Shown: positions 49,131-62,478 of the stretch, piece after piece
Layout of the letters: each line of letters opens with the position of its first letter
Position numbering within the stretch: the stretch's first letter is position 1
From: Hymenolepis diminuta
Lineage: Eukaryota > Platyhelminthes > Cestoda > Cyclophyllidea > Hymenolepididae
Reading direction: 5' to 3'
NCBI GenBank assembly: GCA_900708905.1
Contig: CAADRB010000006.1
Span: 186,001-250,000, forward strand
Length of the DNA stretch: 64,000 nt
Program-made: the position numbers and the translations under genes
The notes under the pieces: model-generated
What the model was told of the DNA's origin: nothing
What the model saw: only the letters and a program-made list of their open reading frames with translations
Databases searched by the model: none

Positions 49131-52100
49131 GTTTAACCGTTTAGGGTTGACTGAGTAAGGGAACACTAACACATCGATTTGGGTTAACAACGACAAATGA
49201 GGAGATTGTGTTAAAATAGGGCACAAAAAGATATATGAATAGTAAAAATGTTCAGTAGGCCAGTTCAGCCTTGAAAATAATAACATGTGGGTGAATATAA
49301 GAGTTTTGATTGCATCGCGATTTTTGGAGAAATGATAAGAAGTTATATATACATAGTTAAGTATGCTTTGAACTCAGTAAATGGCAGTTTACTGCTCGAC
49401 TGGACAAAATTTAAATATTTCCATGATCTCTTTTAGATCTGTTTTAACCAGTACATAGCAGCAATTTCAGTCACCTATTCGGTTTTTAATTCTATGACTT
49501 CAAAATTATTAAATAAAATCAGTATCGAAATTCGTCTTCTATTATTTCCGAGTCTGCTATACCTTGGAGGACAGTGTAGATTATATAACTAGCTTCGTAA
49601 AATTATATCAGCGGCTGCTAGACAATGCCATAACAAAGACTTTTGTATTAGTTAGTCATGAAAACAGAAATCTTTAAAGGAAAAAACAAGAAATTTATTT
49701 AATGTAGAAAGAGAAAATTCATATAATTAAAATGTGTTTAAGGAATCGTGGGTTATTTAAACCACTCTTTTAAAAATAGAGTAAAAAACAATAAGTGTGC
49801 GTCTCTAATTTGAATAAGAAAAATTAAAATTATTTAAATAAAATAAGCATAAAAATATAGTTATTATATCCTGACTTAAATTAGTAAGAAATTTTGATTC
49901 TCTTAAAAATCTTGAAGGAATCCAACCGATTTTCATCCGAAAACTTGAATACCCATCGCATTAAAACTCCTATAGTAATGTCTACAGTTATTGCACTTGT
50001 ACCTCAAATAAACCAACCTTTTACCTACAGCATTCAAAATGACAAAAACACATTGTGTATCTTTTTTCTTTGACGATTTCATTTTCATGACCTCGCAAAC
50101 CCTTAAAAACACAAGTCGTCTCAAATAGTTGTCATTTAAACTAACTTAGGATGCGATACTGCCAGCCTACTCTGCGTACCATTATTCGGTCTACATATCA
50201 TATACTAATTATTATACTTTTTGTGCCGATGTCCTGATTTTTCCCTCACTGTTGCACTGATATACAATGCAACTTTGATATCCACTCAGCCCTTGATTTT
50301 CTGATTTAGTAAAGACTGTTGTTAATTTGCGGCCTACAGGCGGATCGCTTGTTTTGATAAATGACATTTCTTATGATAACACTGTCGTGGCAGGAAGACT
50401 ACGATCTAGAATTAATAAAAATAAGACAGGTTAATGATGCAGTGCACTAATTCATTTCTAATGAATTTGTTAGAAAGTAATAATTTCTAGTTTAAGGATT
50501 TTTTAAGTGAATTCATATATAGAGATATTAATTAAGTCTATCCGTGAACAGCCCAATAATAATGACAGTTTCTTGGGATGTAAAAATGTCTTATAAACTA
50601 ATGACAAAGTTTAATTTTTAAAATCGGAAGAAATTTAAGGTATATGGCTTGACATAGGTAGTCTATAATATGAAAATCAGTGATATCAATGAAAAGCATG
50701 TCAATAGGCACTATATATACCTTCTCTTAGCTAATATACAAGGCAAAGCAAATTACAACCCGAACATCAGAGATAATTTTCCATTTCCAGCAAGAAATAT
50801 TCTCTCAATTTGGTAACCGTAATATTTAATGTAAGACATCTGTATGTCCAGTCCTGTTTGTTAAACGGGCATTAACAGATTTTTTGCAGATTGTGTGAAT
50901 TAAGTAAAAACTTAATGTACCAATTGCATATCAGAAGGGGAGATAAGTAATATTTATAGCTGTGAAGAAAAGTTGTTAGTAGTTATCATCAAAATAGGCA
51001 TTTAAATCTGCTATAACGTAACCAACTAGGAGTTCGGATAGTAATCTAGCAGAGCCAACAATCTAGAAAACTCGGTAATATAGCAACTTAGCACAGAAGC
51101 TAATAACCCACGGCAGATAAGAAGGCACGTTATAGTCAACACGCGTGTATAACGAAACTCACACTCAATCGGTCTCGACTTAAACAAATACGAATAATTT
51201 TCAAGTGTTAAGTGTATCGGTGGGGAAATAAAGAAAGAAAATACATTTTTGTTCATAGAAGAAATATTGGGAACGGGAGAAAATAATTATCATTTCTTCT
51301 AACAAAATCCGAAGGCGATTTAATAGGAATTTTATGAAAAGAATTTTATCACCTACATTCCAAATCGCCGATTGTAAATTTTATGAAGTTATGTTTCGTA
51401 CGTAGAAGTACTGCATTTTCAAAAGTTTATTAAAAAGATAATAAGGGTTGAAGTCGTAAATGCCTTATTAAATAAGTCTGTAATATTGTCGAAATAATAT
51501 ACTTCGACAGCATTCGAACATTCAAGGTGGGAGGATTTGCCTTCTTACAAGAAACCACTATAAGTCATTTACTTTATTTAGGACAAAACACAGGGGTTGT
51601 TTATACGAACTTATATTACAAAACTATTACTGTTAAGAAGCTAATTCGATCGAGTACACTAGGAGTAAACTAGTCTTTCATGTATTGAACTATCAATCAT
51701 TTAATTTCTCTGCTGAGACTGAGTATTTATAGCTATTTATAGTGGGCAATTAGGCAAGCATAAAAATAAAGCTTTCAATTTAGGGATTTTCAGGGCGAAT
51801 CCAGGCATAGAAATATTATTTCAGTCAAATAAATTAATAAAATTCGATGAACTTCAAAATATGTGACTTGGATCTGAACTGGAGAAAAACAGGAAGAACT
51901 GTACAGTAGTAAAGGATTGCTATGTGAAAATAAATCCTAACATGCAAAGGAATTTACTTTTGCGCTCTGCGAATTAAAAAATGCACAATTCTAGTGAAAA
52001 TAAACAAAACCAGTAAAAGTTTTTTGCAATTTTTACACGCATGCACTTTAGATTATCTGAATATATTTAAGCGTTTTCTGATAAATTTCATTATTGCGTT

Positions 52101-52789
52101 AAGATTTAAGAGATATGCTGAGCTTTCCGATGAATACAGTGTAATTATGCAAATCTTGTCCTATTGTCTAAATTATTTAGTTAGTGAAAATCTTGTAGAA
52201 TATGTCTATGAAAAATAAGATTAGCAAAAAATGATTTTTTTTGCAATAAAATGCATCTTTTATTCTGTTTTATATTAGTAATTCTTGATTATAGTTAGGT
52301 CAGTCATCTTTACTTTGGTGGCGACTCTCCGGTGAGTCGTAGCAATCTCAGAGGGGGCGTTAAAAGTCAGCAATTAATGGAGCACTCAGGGAAAGTTTAA
52401 CTCCATTATTTTTAAGTTGGAATGTTTTACAGTATTAAATGAGTATGACAACTAATGTGAGATTCATATGAATTCAAATGTTGAGTTTTGCTTGCAAATT
52501 GATAAATTGAAGAGGCTTAATTATAGTACGCTTTTTATGCTTGAGAAACTGATAAACATCCTATGTTCAAATTGCTTTATGGAGCTAACTTTATTTTCTT
52601 ATATTAGTCCGGAAAATTTTTTCATGATGTACATATATTTTTATATATGTATATATATATATAATTCTCGGAACTATTATATATTATATTTGGTAATTTA
52701 ATCGATTCTTAGATAGAGTATTGATTAAGGTTTTTAAATAATAATTTAAAATCAGATTTCAATTATTAATGTTTTATTTACAATAATAA

Positions 52790-53640
52790 TAGGGGTTTAA
52801 TATCCCTCTTCCCTCAACTGCTTGTTTGTTGCTGTTTGCAGTGTGGACTTATTTTCAATTCTCGTGTTATTGCCTATTCACAGAGGTTTTGACTCTGTAA
52901 AATTTTCTGATTTAATTTAGTCCAACACTGTGAGACTTAATATCATCTAGAAACGTTTGTCTTTATTTATCATTTAATGTTCCTTGGATTTAATGGACAA
53001 ATTTACATGAAGCTATTCGTTAACATTTGCCCACTGGTTTCCTCAGAAATTCAATATCCCTCAGTACTGTTTGTTTATTTTTACGTTTTTTCATTGTTAA
53101 TTTTCCTATTTTTGATTTGAAGCTTACCTTGAGAACGGTTCCAACTTGTTTATATTTGTTTTAACTATTTTGTAAGTTAAATTTTGAATTTTGTTGTTCC
53201 TTCCATGTCATGCACTTTTGTAACCTGCTTAAATTTTTGTGAATTTCCTCAAAATTAATTTTATATTCCCTGCCCTCTCCAAATTATTATTATCAGTCTC
53301 AATAGTTGTCCACTGTAAATCATATTGCTCTCCAATAAAAGCGTAGAAGGTTTGGACTGGAGGGACACTAGTTATTTCAGAATAAAGACAAGGGTCATCC
53401 AATATAGAACTATACACAGTAAAATGAATCCGGATGACTCTGTAGGACAATTTCTTAATGAGTAATTGCAAAGAGATATACAAAGCTGTAAATACAATAG
53501 GTATATATAGTCCTGGAATTCAGTAGCATATATCGTAACAGTAAGAGGGATCTGGCTGTACGAGCTGAATATAAGAGTGGAGGGTAGAAGAAGCTGACTT
53601 TAGTTTGTATTATAAATTTATAAATAGGCATTTATTGTTT
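52790..53640 (+). repeat. AT-rich long repeat, copy 2
   Basis: Second copy of the 48.2-49.1 kb repeat in direct orientation: GTTTAATATCCCTC, GACTCTGTAAAATTTTC, ATTATCAGTCTCAATA, GACTGGAGGGACACTAGTT and the end GGTAGAAGAAGCTGAC. Partial extra copies of the left part occur near 47705-47900. Confidence 0.5.
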
Positions 53641-55789
53641 GGTTTGGTCATAAAAATTGGAAGTATATGGAAAAATGCAGGAATTTAAGTATGCCTAACG
53701 TAAGTGAGAAACTAGAAATGATTTTCGATCTTTATTGAAGGTTAATAGATCTAACAATGTGTAAATGGGTTGTGGATCTTGGTTACATCACTATCTCAAT
53801 ACTGTTGATTAGTGAGCAAGCCTCAGAAGTATACGTATGGTAAAAAAGTGAAACTCATATTTGAGCAAAATGCTCCTTCCTTTCTTCTGAAGGACTTGGT
53901 GTCGCTTAAGTGGGCAGCCTTTATTTAATAAGTGACCACTAACCGTTCTGTCGGTGACAACTAAGCATAACATTGCGGTAAAGAAATTTTAGGAAAAATT
54001 GAATTTTAAGAAATTATTAGATACTAAAAGGAAAAACCCATTGTAATAAAAATAGTAATGTATGTCATAAATAATTCAAATCAGTGTCATTTATAATTGC
54101 TTCATGAGGATTTATAAATTCATCTTCGAGTTGATTACTATAAAATTAATTTAATTAGGTAGGATAAGAATATAAGTTTACCATAACTTCGATGAGTATG
54201 ATGTATTCATCTTAACATTTAAATATTATACTTGGACATAAACTATGAAGACACATGCAGTTTTTCGCAGAACAGCAACGTTTGTGGCTGATGCACTTGC
54301 AGTTTGGGTAAATCGAATTTTTGCTTACGGCAGTCAAAATGACAAACACGTGGCTAAATTGACTGAAAACAGTAAATTTTTATTTATTTTAACAAACCGC
54401 GGACATTATAAGTTTTAGTGGCATTCTAAGTAATCTTTAACTCTTGCTATTAATAAGATTAGGATGACACAAGGAGAGGAAAAATTTTGATCATCATTCT
54501 CTCAAATAAATGTAAAACGATAGAAAATTAGATGGAACCTATTGCGACCATCTTTCCTCCAAGTTTCAGTCAAAAAAATCTAATAGTTTCTGGGCACTTA
54601 GTTACATAAATTTTGGTGCTTGTCGTGATAGGTCTTCTAAAAAATAAGTCTCCTTCGGCGCAGAGTATTTTGAAATTCAGATCACCTTAATAAATGAATT
54701 GGCATAACGACGTTAAGACCCCACAAGCTCTTAAACACCCAAAATGATTGTTCTACTCTTCAATTTTCATTTCTTCTCTCCCACTCTTGATTTTAGTCTA
54801 CAGTGTGTCGTCACTCAGTCTTTTTGTTCCGATGTGTAAGAACAGGTCGTGCATTTTTTATCAGATGATACTTCTTAGAATGGCATAGTCAGGTCTTCTT
54901 TTAATGCTTTCATACAATACAGTTATGGAAAGAAGGCAATTTTATTTCCGACTCGATTTGAATACTTTTAATACCTAGCAAACTGAAAACATGACTAGAT
55001 GGAAAAGAAGAAAGCATAATTTTGAAGAGCGATATAAGTGATATGCATCTAGATGGAGGAGGAATGAGTTATAGGCAGAATGAAATGAAGATCAATATGC
55101 GGTAATTCAGGAACTGAAGAAAGGTTATGAGAGGATTAAGACGGCAAATAACAGCAGATAGAACAGGACCATTTTCCTGAAGACTTCAAGGAACTAGATC
55201 CTTAAGTGATTCATTTAGTGTCCCTCCCACCCCTCTAACTTGTTGATTACACGGAAAATTACAATATCTTAAAGTATTCAGTGGGTTCTCAGACAAAATT
55301 TTATCTACTCCGTTTAAATTGGACAAAGAACACAGAGATCCTAACTCACTCTATTTATTCCTGATAAGTTAGCCTGCATAAATTAGCATGTCTTGATAAG
55401 AATATCCAATTCCACACTCGTTAACGGTTAGTATCTGAAGGCTGTAGAAGTACGGCTTAATGGAAATATTTCCTTTGCAATGATCTTGGGATTTACGGTT
55501 ATATTTCGATTTTAATCGGATTTCTGCATGCTTTTTCTCTGTATGACTCGTCTCGTAAGCTAATTATCGGTTTACTTTCATTTTCTAACATCTGTGTTTT
55601 GAGCTCCACTCTTTCACTTGGTTATAAGGATAAATATTTAGCTACCACCGCGGTCTCCACCCTATCTTAATTTTGTGAAATTGGAGGCAATAAGGACAAT
55701 AACTGAGCCTGTTTTCTCAAGCTTGTACTGGTATATTCTGAGCTAAAGTCCCACCTAAGATACCCTATGGGATTATAAACCTTCTTTGT

Positions 55790-56065
55790 CTAATGCACGA
55801 TGCCACAGGTAAAAGCTACCAAAATAGACTAAGCTGGCAAGCCAATGTAGAAGCAAGCAGACTAACCGGTTCAACAGTGGCGAATGGTAAGCTAGCATAC
55901 TTATCTTCATGTCTCACGCTGCGGATAAGGATAGTGACCTTTACTCTTTTATACTTCTTGAGCCATTTTTCTATCTTCTATACTCTTATAGATCTTAGTG
56001 TCCTTTTGATCGATATCGCCTTATCAAAGAGGTTCTTTAATAAATACTTATTTGGATCGTATTTT
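55790..56065 (+). repeat. Pyrimidine-tailed dispersed repeat, copy 2
   Basis: Shares the later part of copy 1: CCATTTTTCTATCTTCTATA, then a Leu/Phe-rich-looking tail with CGCCTTATCAAAGAGG. A 117-codon open frame here is judged an accident of the repeat. Confidence 0.4.
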
Positions 56066-56379
56066 CTGTATCTAACCGAAGTTTATGCTACTTCAAAAGC
56101 CACTGGATTAAATAAGATTTATATAATTTTGATTTTGATTGAATAAGCAATTATCATTCATAATAATAATACGTGATTTCAAAAAGGAGGAATGTGTACA
56201 TGGAAGAATGATTCAGTGACAGACACGCATCAAACATAAACAAACGCACAGCCGGAAGAAAAAAAGTAAAGGAGAAAATGTATCACAAGAAAACAATAAG
56301 GGGGGAGAGGGACAAAGAAAAAAGGTATAAAGCAGTCAGACATTCATAAGAGGGAAAAAGAGGTGAAAAAGCATGGCGC

Positions 56380-56385
56380 TTTATT
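56380..56385 (-). terminator. Polyadenylation signal overlapping the TBC1D23 stop
   Basis: On the minus strand the sequence AGTTAATAAAG places AATAAA across the last two bases of the TAA stop codon. If used, the 3' UTR is only a few tens of nucleotides. Confidence 0.5.
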
Positions 56386-59300
56386 AACTAATACCATTTG
56401 TACTAAACACTGCAGCCTTAATTACCTTAACTGCATCTCCCGCTTTAGGGATGAGCAATCGGATAGCTTCCTGGGTTTCAGAAACAAGATCTTCAGCAGG
56501 CCGAATACAATGGAATGTGATTATCTCTGGGGTGATTTTCTTTGATGTGATCTTGGTTATATGCGCAAGAGGGAACACCACTTCAATAACTCCATCTAAA
56601 GCAGCTTTTTCATTCTCTGCTGACACAACTGACTTTTTCAAGAATGTCTTCTGCATGAAGTTACCCAGAGCTTCCAGCAATTGCTTTTCGCGCTCTCTTA
56701 CAACAACCATGGACCTCTCCAAGACAAGAATAACTCCCTTAAAAGACGGCATTTCATCAAATCCGATCAGAGTGCAATCGAAACTCTGTTTCACTCCCGG
56801 CATAGTGGAACATGAATGAAGATTAATCACCTGTCCTGGTTGACAGATGTCAAGGCTAGTTGCAACTGGAACTAATTTACCCTTAGAAGAGGAGCTTATC
56901 GGTAGAGGACTAGGAGGGTTAGGTCGGAGGTCGAACTCAGGGCTTTCATCGTCTTCATCGTTATCATCTATACTGAAAACTGCAGCGGTGTTTCGGTAAG
57001 ATGCTGGCTTTTGAGCAGGTTGAGCGGCAACTGAACTACTTGAGGATTTATTTTGAAGCGTTCTAGAGGGAGATGATTTCTTCAGAAGATTCGAGAACTT
57101 TGAGAAGACCGCACCAAGAGGTAGAGTAGAGGGCAGTGGGGGAATGGGGGCAGAACGAGGGGTGTTTGAACTGCCTGGTGGAGGGGGTGCCTTTTGAGCC
57201 ATACGGATGGCTGCTTGACCACGATTGGATGCGCATATGAAACAGAGATCCTCATCATGGGAAATGAGAAAGCGGCTGAATTCAAGGGGACCAAGAGCTT
57301 CGTGAAAAGCGGCGTAGCCACCGTCGACCATACTCACGTAAGGGGTGTTCAGGCGGAGGAAGTGGGCGATTACCATGTTGGCTACACGATCTTCAGCTTG
57401 TCGACCACTGCCCATGAAGACTATGTGCTCACCGACAGCCCGTGAGCCGGAGGCAATGCCTCTTTGTTGCGTTTGAAGTAATGCCTACAAGAAATTAAAG
57501 AAGTTCTGAGAGAGAATATAATAATTTCAACAGTTATATATCATATGGGAATGATACACGAAACTCATTCAGCTAAAGAAATTGCAAGCCACCAAGCACA
57601 CTACTAGCAACTTCGCCAGCCAGTAAACGAACCGACATGGACATAGAGTGGAGCAGTAAGGAGCTTGGACGAAAGACGGAGGTAGGCATTTCAGCAAGAT
57701 GGTCGCTTCCTCTCATTCTTGTATTCCTTAGTGTTTCTTGGTACACCTTTCTCTCTTACTCCTAAGAAATATTCTATTCTATGTTGCTTTGTCTATGCTC
57801 TATAATAAAACGAGTAAAATGAAAGTATGCTGAAGACATATTAAATAATAGTGTCAACAAGTTTCATAATATATATGGCAAGATAAAGTTATCATTATTG
57901 CATAGCGAGTGAAGTTGGATAGCCTGTTCTGTTCCTTAAATAGAGAGACAAAAATAGAGCTGTAAATCACTAATAACGACTTAAAATGAATTGATATGAC
58001 GGTGACTTTTTGAACAAAACAAATAACTGTTTACAAGGAATTATTTAGTAGTTTATTATTCAAACAAGCAAAAATAGAGCATACGAAAATATAGTTACGC
58101 AGAAAAAGTGAAAAGAACTTTGAACTAAGACCATGGCTAAATTTAGAGATATTGCCTAGAGTTATCAATAGCCAATAAGTTTATGAACATTCCAATAATC
58201 GACAGCTATTAAGTGGCCGAAGGAATATGAATTTGATAGATGAGCGTAAACGAAGTCAGCAGAATAAGATGAAAATTTGGATGCCTAGTTCAAGTAGTAA
58301 TTGTTCGGAAACTGCTGGTTAGAAAATAATGTTGCGAAACAGGATTTCGACTAACTGGAATGCTCAGGCTGTTCTTAAGCCACTAACCATCTTAGGACCG
58401 TTTAAATACCAGCTCCATTTAAACGTAGACTAAAAGCCCATTTATATGCTACAAATGTGAAACAATATTTTGTGGGATGCGTTTATCACACTTTCAAAGG
58501 ATATTTCTCAACGGGTGTCTGAAAGGGTATTTCTAGGACATACACTGACTCCTTTATTTAAGATAGTACAATAAATATGTGAAAAAGATCTGTTAATTTG
58601 AGAGATCATCGATGCCAGCATTAAGTACTGATCATTGCCCCAATTAGGATAAGAATCCACTCGCATATTATTCATAATATATCAGAGGAAGCACCAAGAG
58701 TAGCTAACTGCATGAATAATTTCCAAAAGAAGCATCACAGTCAAATTATGCTAATCCAATCATATAAATTCCTTTTCGTAAACCAGCAAAATCATTTTCT
58801 ATTTGAGTAAACCAGTTCTGTGCTGTAATATTACACCTTTAATTCAAAGGAAATGCAGATTAGTAAACCGAAAGATTAAATAGATGTAACAGAAAGAGAA
58901 CCTATATCTAGAGGGGTGCTTCAGATAACCTTTTAAATTACTCAACTGTAATAAAATGAATATGCCATGTTCCGAGTTATACATTCACTTCCCTGAGTAG
59001 TCTAAACCAGATATAAATCTACAAGACAGCTTACTTGTACACTAGTACTAAATTCCGGCGGATTTGACAACATCAACTCCGTATCCAAATAGAAGGCCGT
59101 CGCCAGATGCCCTGCATTATACTGATCCGCTGGCCGACAATCAACAAGCAGGAATCTGACCCCTTCTTCCTCAATATCAACCTCGTCATCATTATCTCCA
59201 AAGGGTCTCAGTGGACGCTGTCGAGATGTGGAGGTCTGTGCGACTGAGAGAACCTCTTCGACAGAAACCAGGAGGGCAAGGGCACCGTCTACAAGATGGT

Positions 59301-62300
59301 TGCCGTCGTCACTCCCCGGTGTTGGGGTGCCGAAGAGAAAAGGGAGGTAGTGGGTGTAGAAGGAGGTGGGAGTCTTGCGAATGTAGACACGAGTGATGTC
59401 TACCAGGGCAGAGAGATCTGTGGGTTGCATAGGTGAGGGGAGGGCACGGAGTTCAGCAAGAATTTCGTCTGGAAAGGAGATAGTGATCAGATAATAGCAT
59501 AACAAGACAGAATGCCAGTGTCGCAGTGTGCTTGTCTGTGATATTCAGAGGTCTGACGCCAAATCTTAAAAAAAGATTTCAAGTTGTTTTAGGACTAGTT
59601 TGCTTCCATTAAAAGAATTGGACACAAAAATGCCGATCGAAACGACAAAGCATTAGGTATGAGCAAATTATGCTAATGAGAGAAGTGTTCAGATGTCAAT
59701 GGAATACAAGAAGAATAATATTTAAACCGGACGTTTACTTTTAACCTATAGTATTTTTATTGGGAAAAACTACAATAACGTATAGTAGCCATTCAAATTT
59801 AGAACAGAATTTAAAAGAACAAGGGAATAAACCAAATACCTCTACTGCACATATTAGATGATTATGAAACCCAAAATAATCGCGGGGATGTGGTTAGAGT
59901 GGGGTTATGAGGCCACACAATTAGGAGTAACTAAGATAATCAGGTTAACTCAAAATAATTGAGAATATTAATGATCAAAGACAGATTTACCAAAAATATC
60001 GCAATAAAAATTCTATTTACTAACAGTCAAGAAGGGAATTCCCATTTTATTTGATATAAATGCTTAGACCTGTAAAATTGCAAAAGATGAACTGATTAAA
60101 AGAGAGAGTATGGAGAAATAAAATCATATTACTGTCCTCAGGAGGTGAGAAATGCAGCTAAGATTGCATGTACTACTTTGTACAAAAAATATATTCTGCA
60201 GAGAAATAAATAAATTATCAGGAGAGAACTTCGCTATTAAAAATAAGTAATCGAATATGTATTTTACAACACAAATAACACCAGATCAGTTTTCACTTGT
60301 ACAAATCCCGTGATCGAAACTATCATAATCAATAACAACGAAGATCTAAAAAGAACTGGAACAAATAAATAAAAATAGATAAAATTAATATATATGGGAT
60401 AATCAACAACGACTCTAAAATTGTATTTGGATAGAAAGCAAGAAAATTTGTGGAATTAAGAGTTATTAAAGGAAAACTGGGTTTTCAGACACAAAGTAAA
60501 TCCAAATCGTAGAAACTCAACCGTTAAGGTAAAGAAAGAGTAATGGAAAACAACAGTTAAACAACAGCCTGAATGCTATCCAATTTGAATGAATGTCATT
60601 TCAATAACTGTTTATGCATTTGCGATATTCAGATTCCTATGAAAAGTTAAATGTGCACAAAAGAGCTGCATAAACGGTACAATTTTTCCACTGCAAACCG
60701 TTATTTTAACCAAATCTTGTTTTAACAGCCATGTGGGAAAACTAGTAGAAAAATTTATTTTAAAAACTATATCCACAAGCCGATTGCGCAACTTGATATG
60801 TAGGTAAAAACAGCTCCGCTTAAAGATTATTATAAGATTCTTTAATTAGATAAAACAATCTGCCAATTAACAAATATCAACACAATAAAAATTTAATTTA
60901 AATACCAGTAGCTGCTGTAAGAGTAGTAAGTATGAATATGACAAAGTTTATTTACTCTAAAGACAAACTGATTAAAATTCCCTAAGCCAATTAAAGAAAG
61001 TATTCATTAAATCTGACTTAGACAAAGGGAAATAATCCGAGAATCGCACTATTGCAGATCAAAAAATATTCAAAGAAATTGACTATTCGCAATACTGGAT
61101 ATGTACCGATAAAAATCGATCTCTTGATATCTAAGTTGCCAGACATGCACGTCAACCATCGATTGATTAATCGATTCCCAAAGCCCTTGAACGAAGAATT
61201 CAATGAGTATTCAACTTGAAACGAAGATGTGACGTCGTTTAACGTGACAATAAGTAGATTAGAGCTACTGCAGCAGTTACATAAGACAGTACATGAAAGA
61301 TTCGTTATCAGGCCATTGACGGCTAGAAAAGGGCTTAAATCAAAATAATAAATAATAACCAAGTATAAACGTGATGAGATCAATATCAAACAACTGAAGC
61401 CAAATTTGTAAACCAACCTCTTGATTTTGGAAGAACAAAAGATTCTGAATCTCCCGCTTCGTCATCATCACTATCTCCTAGAGAAAACGTCTCTTCCGTC
61501 ACCTCCCTACCAATCGTCTTTTCTTTCTGCATCAAATTGTCCTTTGCATTAACTAACAGAATCAACGCCACGAGCATACCAAAATGAGGTTCCCCAAGAA
61601 GGAAGTATATATCCCACATTGCAGGCAGCGCATCATTAGACAGGTGATTAGCAAAGAGGCTATCAAACCATGTTTTTGCATACATCTCCGGCCCGAGTTT
61701 ATGAGAATCAAGGAAGTTGCACAATTCCGGTTCATGATACTGAAGCAAAAGTCTGAAGGCGTTACAAGCGTGAAGACTTCCCTTGGTTCCGCTGGCTATA
61801 AAACGGTGATAAACAGAGATAAAATAGAGATATAAGTCCTCTCGATCAGTAGGACGAAGAACTATGTAGAGGGTGGATAGGAGTTGAATCCAACCATTTC
61901 CAGGAACGAACGGAATAGAGTAGGTCTGAGAAAAATGAGTGAGAACTGATTCAAAGACACTTGAAAGATGGAAGGCTGTGGGAGGCTCCTCCACTAGATC
62001 CGTCTCAGAGGAATCCATTTGGGAAAGTCGAGAAAGAACTTCAGCTGCGGCCTTATTGCATTCTGAATGGAGTTGTTCTTGACACTGAAGATCGTAGATA
62101 TCTGTGAAATTTGACATCCCAACGGAAGTGGACTCAATCCGAAGACACAAACGCCATAGATCTCGTCGCAATCTAGATGGAACTGGACGAAGCTGACAGA
62201 TAGATTTAACCTCTGCTAGATCAGCATTTCCTATAAAACCGGAATAAAAAATATACCATTTTAAGTTTAATAATAAAAATGTACGGATTCAATGAATGGA

Positions 62301-62478
62301 AATCGATCGACAGTTACTAAGTTAGTTAAATAAAAGGCGAGATAAATACTATAAATAGGCGACGATAATGAAATTATCTAATCATAAACCTACTCAGTAA
62401 GGCAATTTCAAGTTCAGTTTCCCAGGAATCATCATTGCTAAAATCATCAAGTGATGAAACTGATCCAGCGGATGCCAT
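56384..62478 (-). CDS. TBC1D23: TBC1 domain family member 23
   Basis: Four exons on the minus strand: 62478-62394, 62230-61418, 59468-59035 and 57484-56384, phases 1, 1 and 0, giving 810 aa (human about 699). TBC1D23 bridges endosome-derived vesicles captured by golgin-97/golgin-245 to the WASH complex at the trans-Golgi. The N-terminus (SWETELEIAL) leads into a TBC domain with RLLLQYHEPELCNFLDSHK and ILLVNAKDNL; it lacks the IxxDxxR finger of active GAPs. A rhodanese-like domain follows about 400-490 with LLVDCRPADQYNAGHL and FMGSGR; the catalytic-loop Cys is absent, as in relatives. A Ser/Pro-rich linker is longer than in human. The C-terminal PH-like domain (about 665-805) ends with KITSKKITPEIITFHC and LIPKAGDAVKVIK. 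Introns are 163, 1949 and 1550 nt; the last carries a dispersed repeat. Head-to-head with the ARFGEF-like gene. Confidence 0.95.
57600..57830 (+). repeat. Pyrimidine-tailed dispersed repeat, copy 3 (TBC1D23 intron 3)
   Basis: Contains AAGATGGTCGCTTCCTCTCA and a pyrimidine-rich continuation, matching copy 1 around its CGTTCGCTTCCTCTCAC. It is antisense within the last intron of TBC1D23. Confidence 0.4.

Larger units (their letters stand above)
45546..56379. other. Repeat-rich gene-free region, IFT57 / TBC1D23
   Basis: About 10.8 kb without a supportable gene, flanked by the convergent 3' ends of IFT57 and TBC1D23. It contains LTR-like copies B and C, the AT-rich long repeats, one pyrimidine-tailed repeat, an AT microsatellite at 52651-52663 and a small GC-rich hairpin at 52321-52340. 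It looks like a sink for non-autonomous elements. Confidence 0.5.

Noticed and set aside
49933..50124. Cys-containing 63-codon minus-strand frame
   Set aside because: A loosely similar segment near 54.3 kb lacks the frame, suggesting repeat-derived sequence rather than a gene.
55793..56146. 117-codon hydrophobic open frame
   Set aside because: It lies on a dispersed repeat, the hydrophobic part reflects its pyrimidine-rich tail, and no family is recognised.
56451..56819. 122-codon open frame on the plus strand
   Set aside because: It is antisense to the last TBC1D23 exon, which has clear homology; this is a shadow frame.
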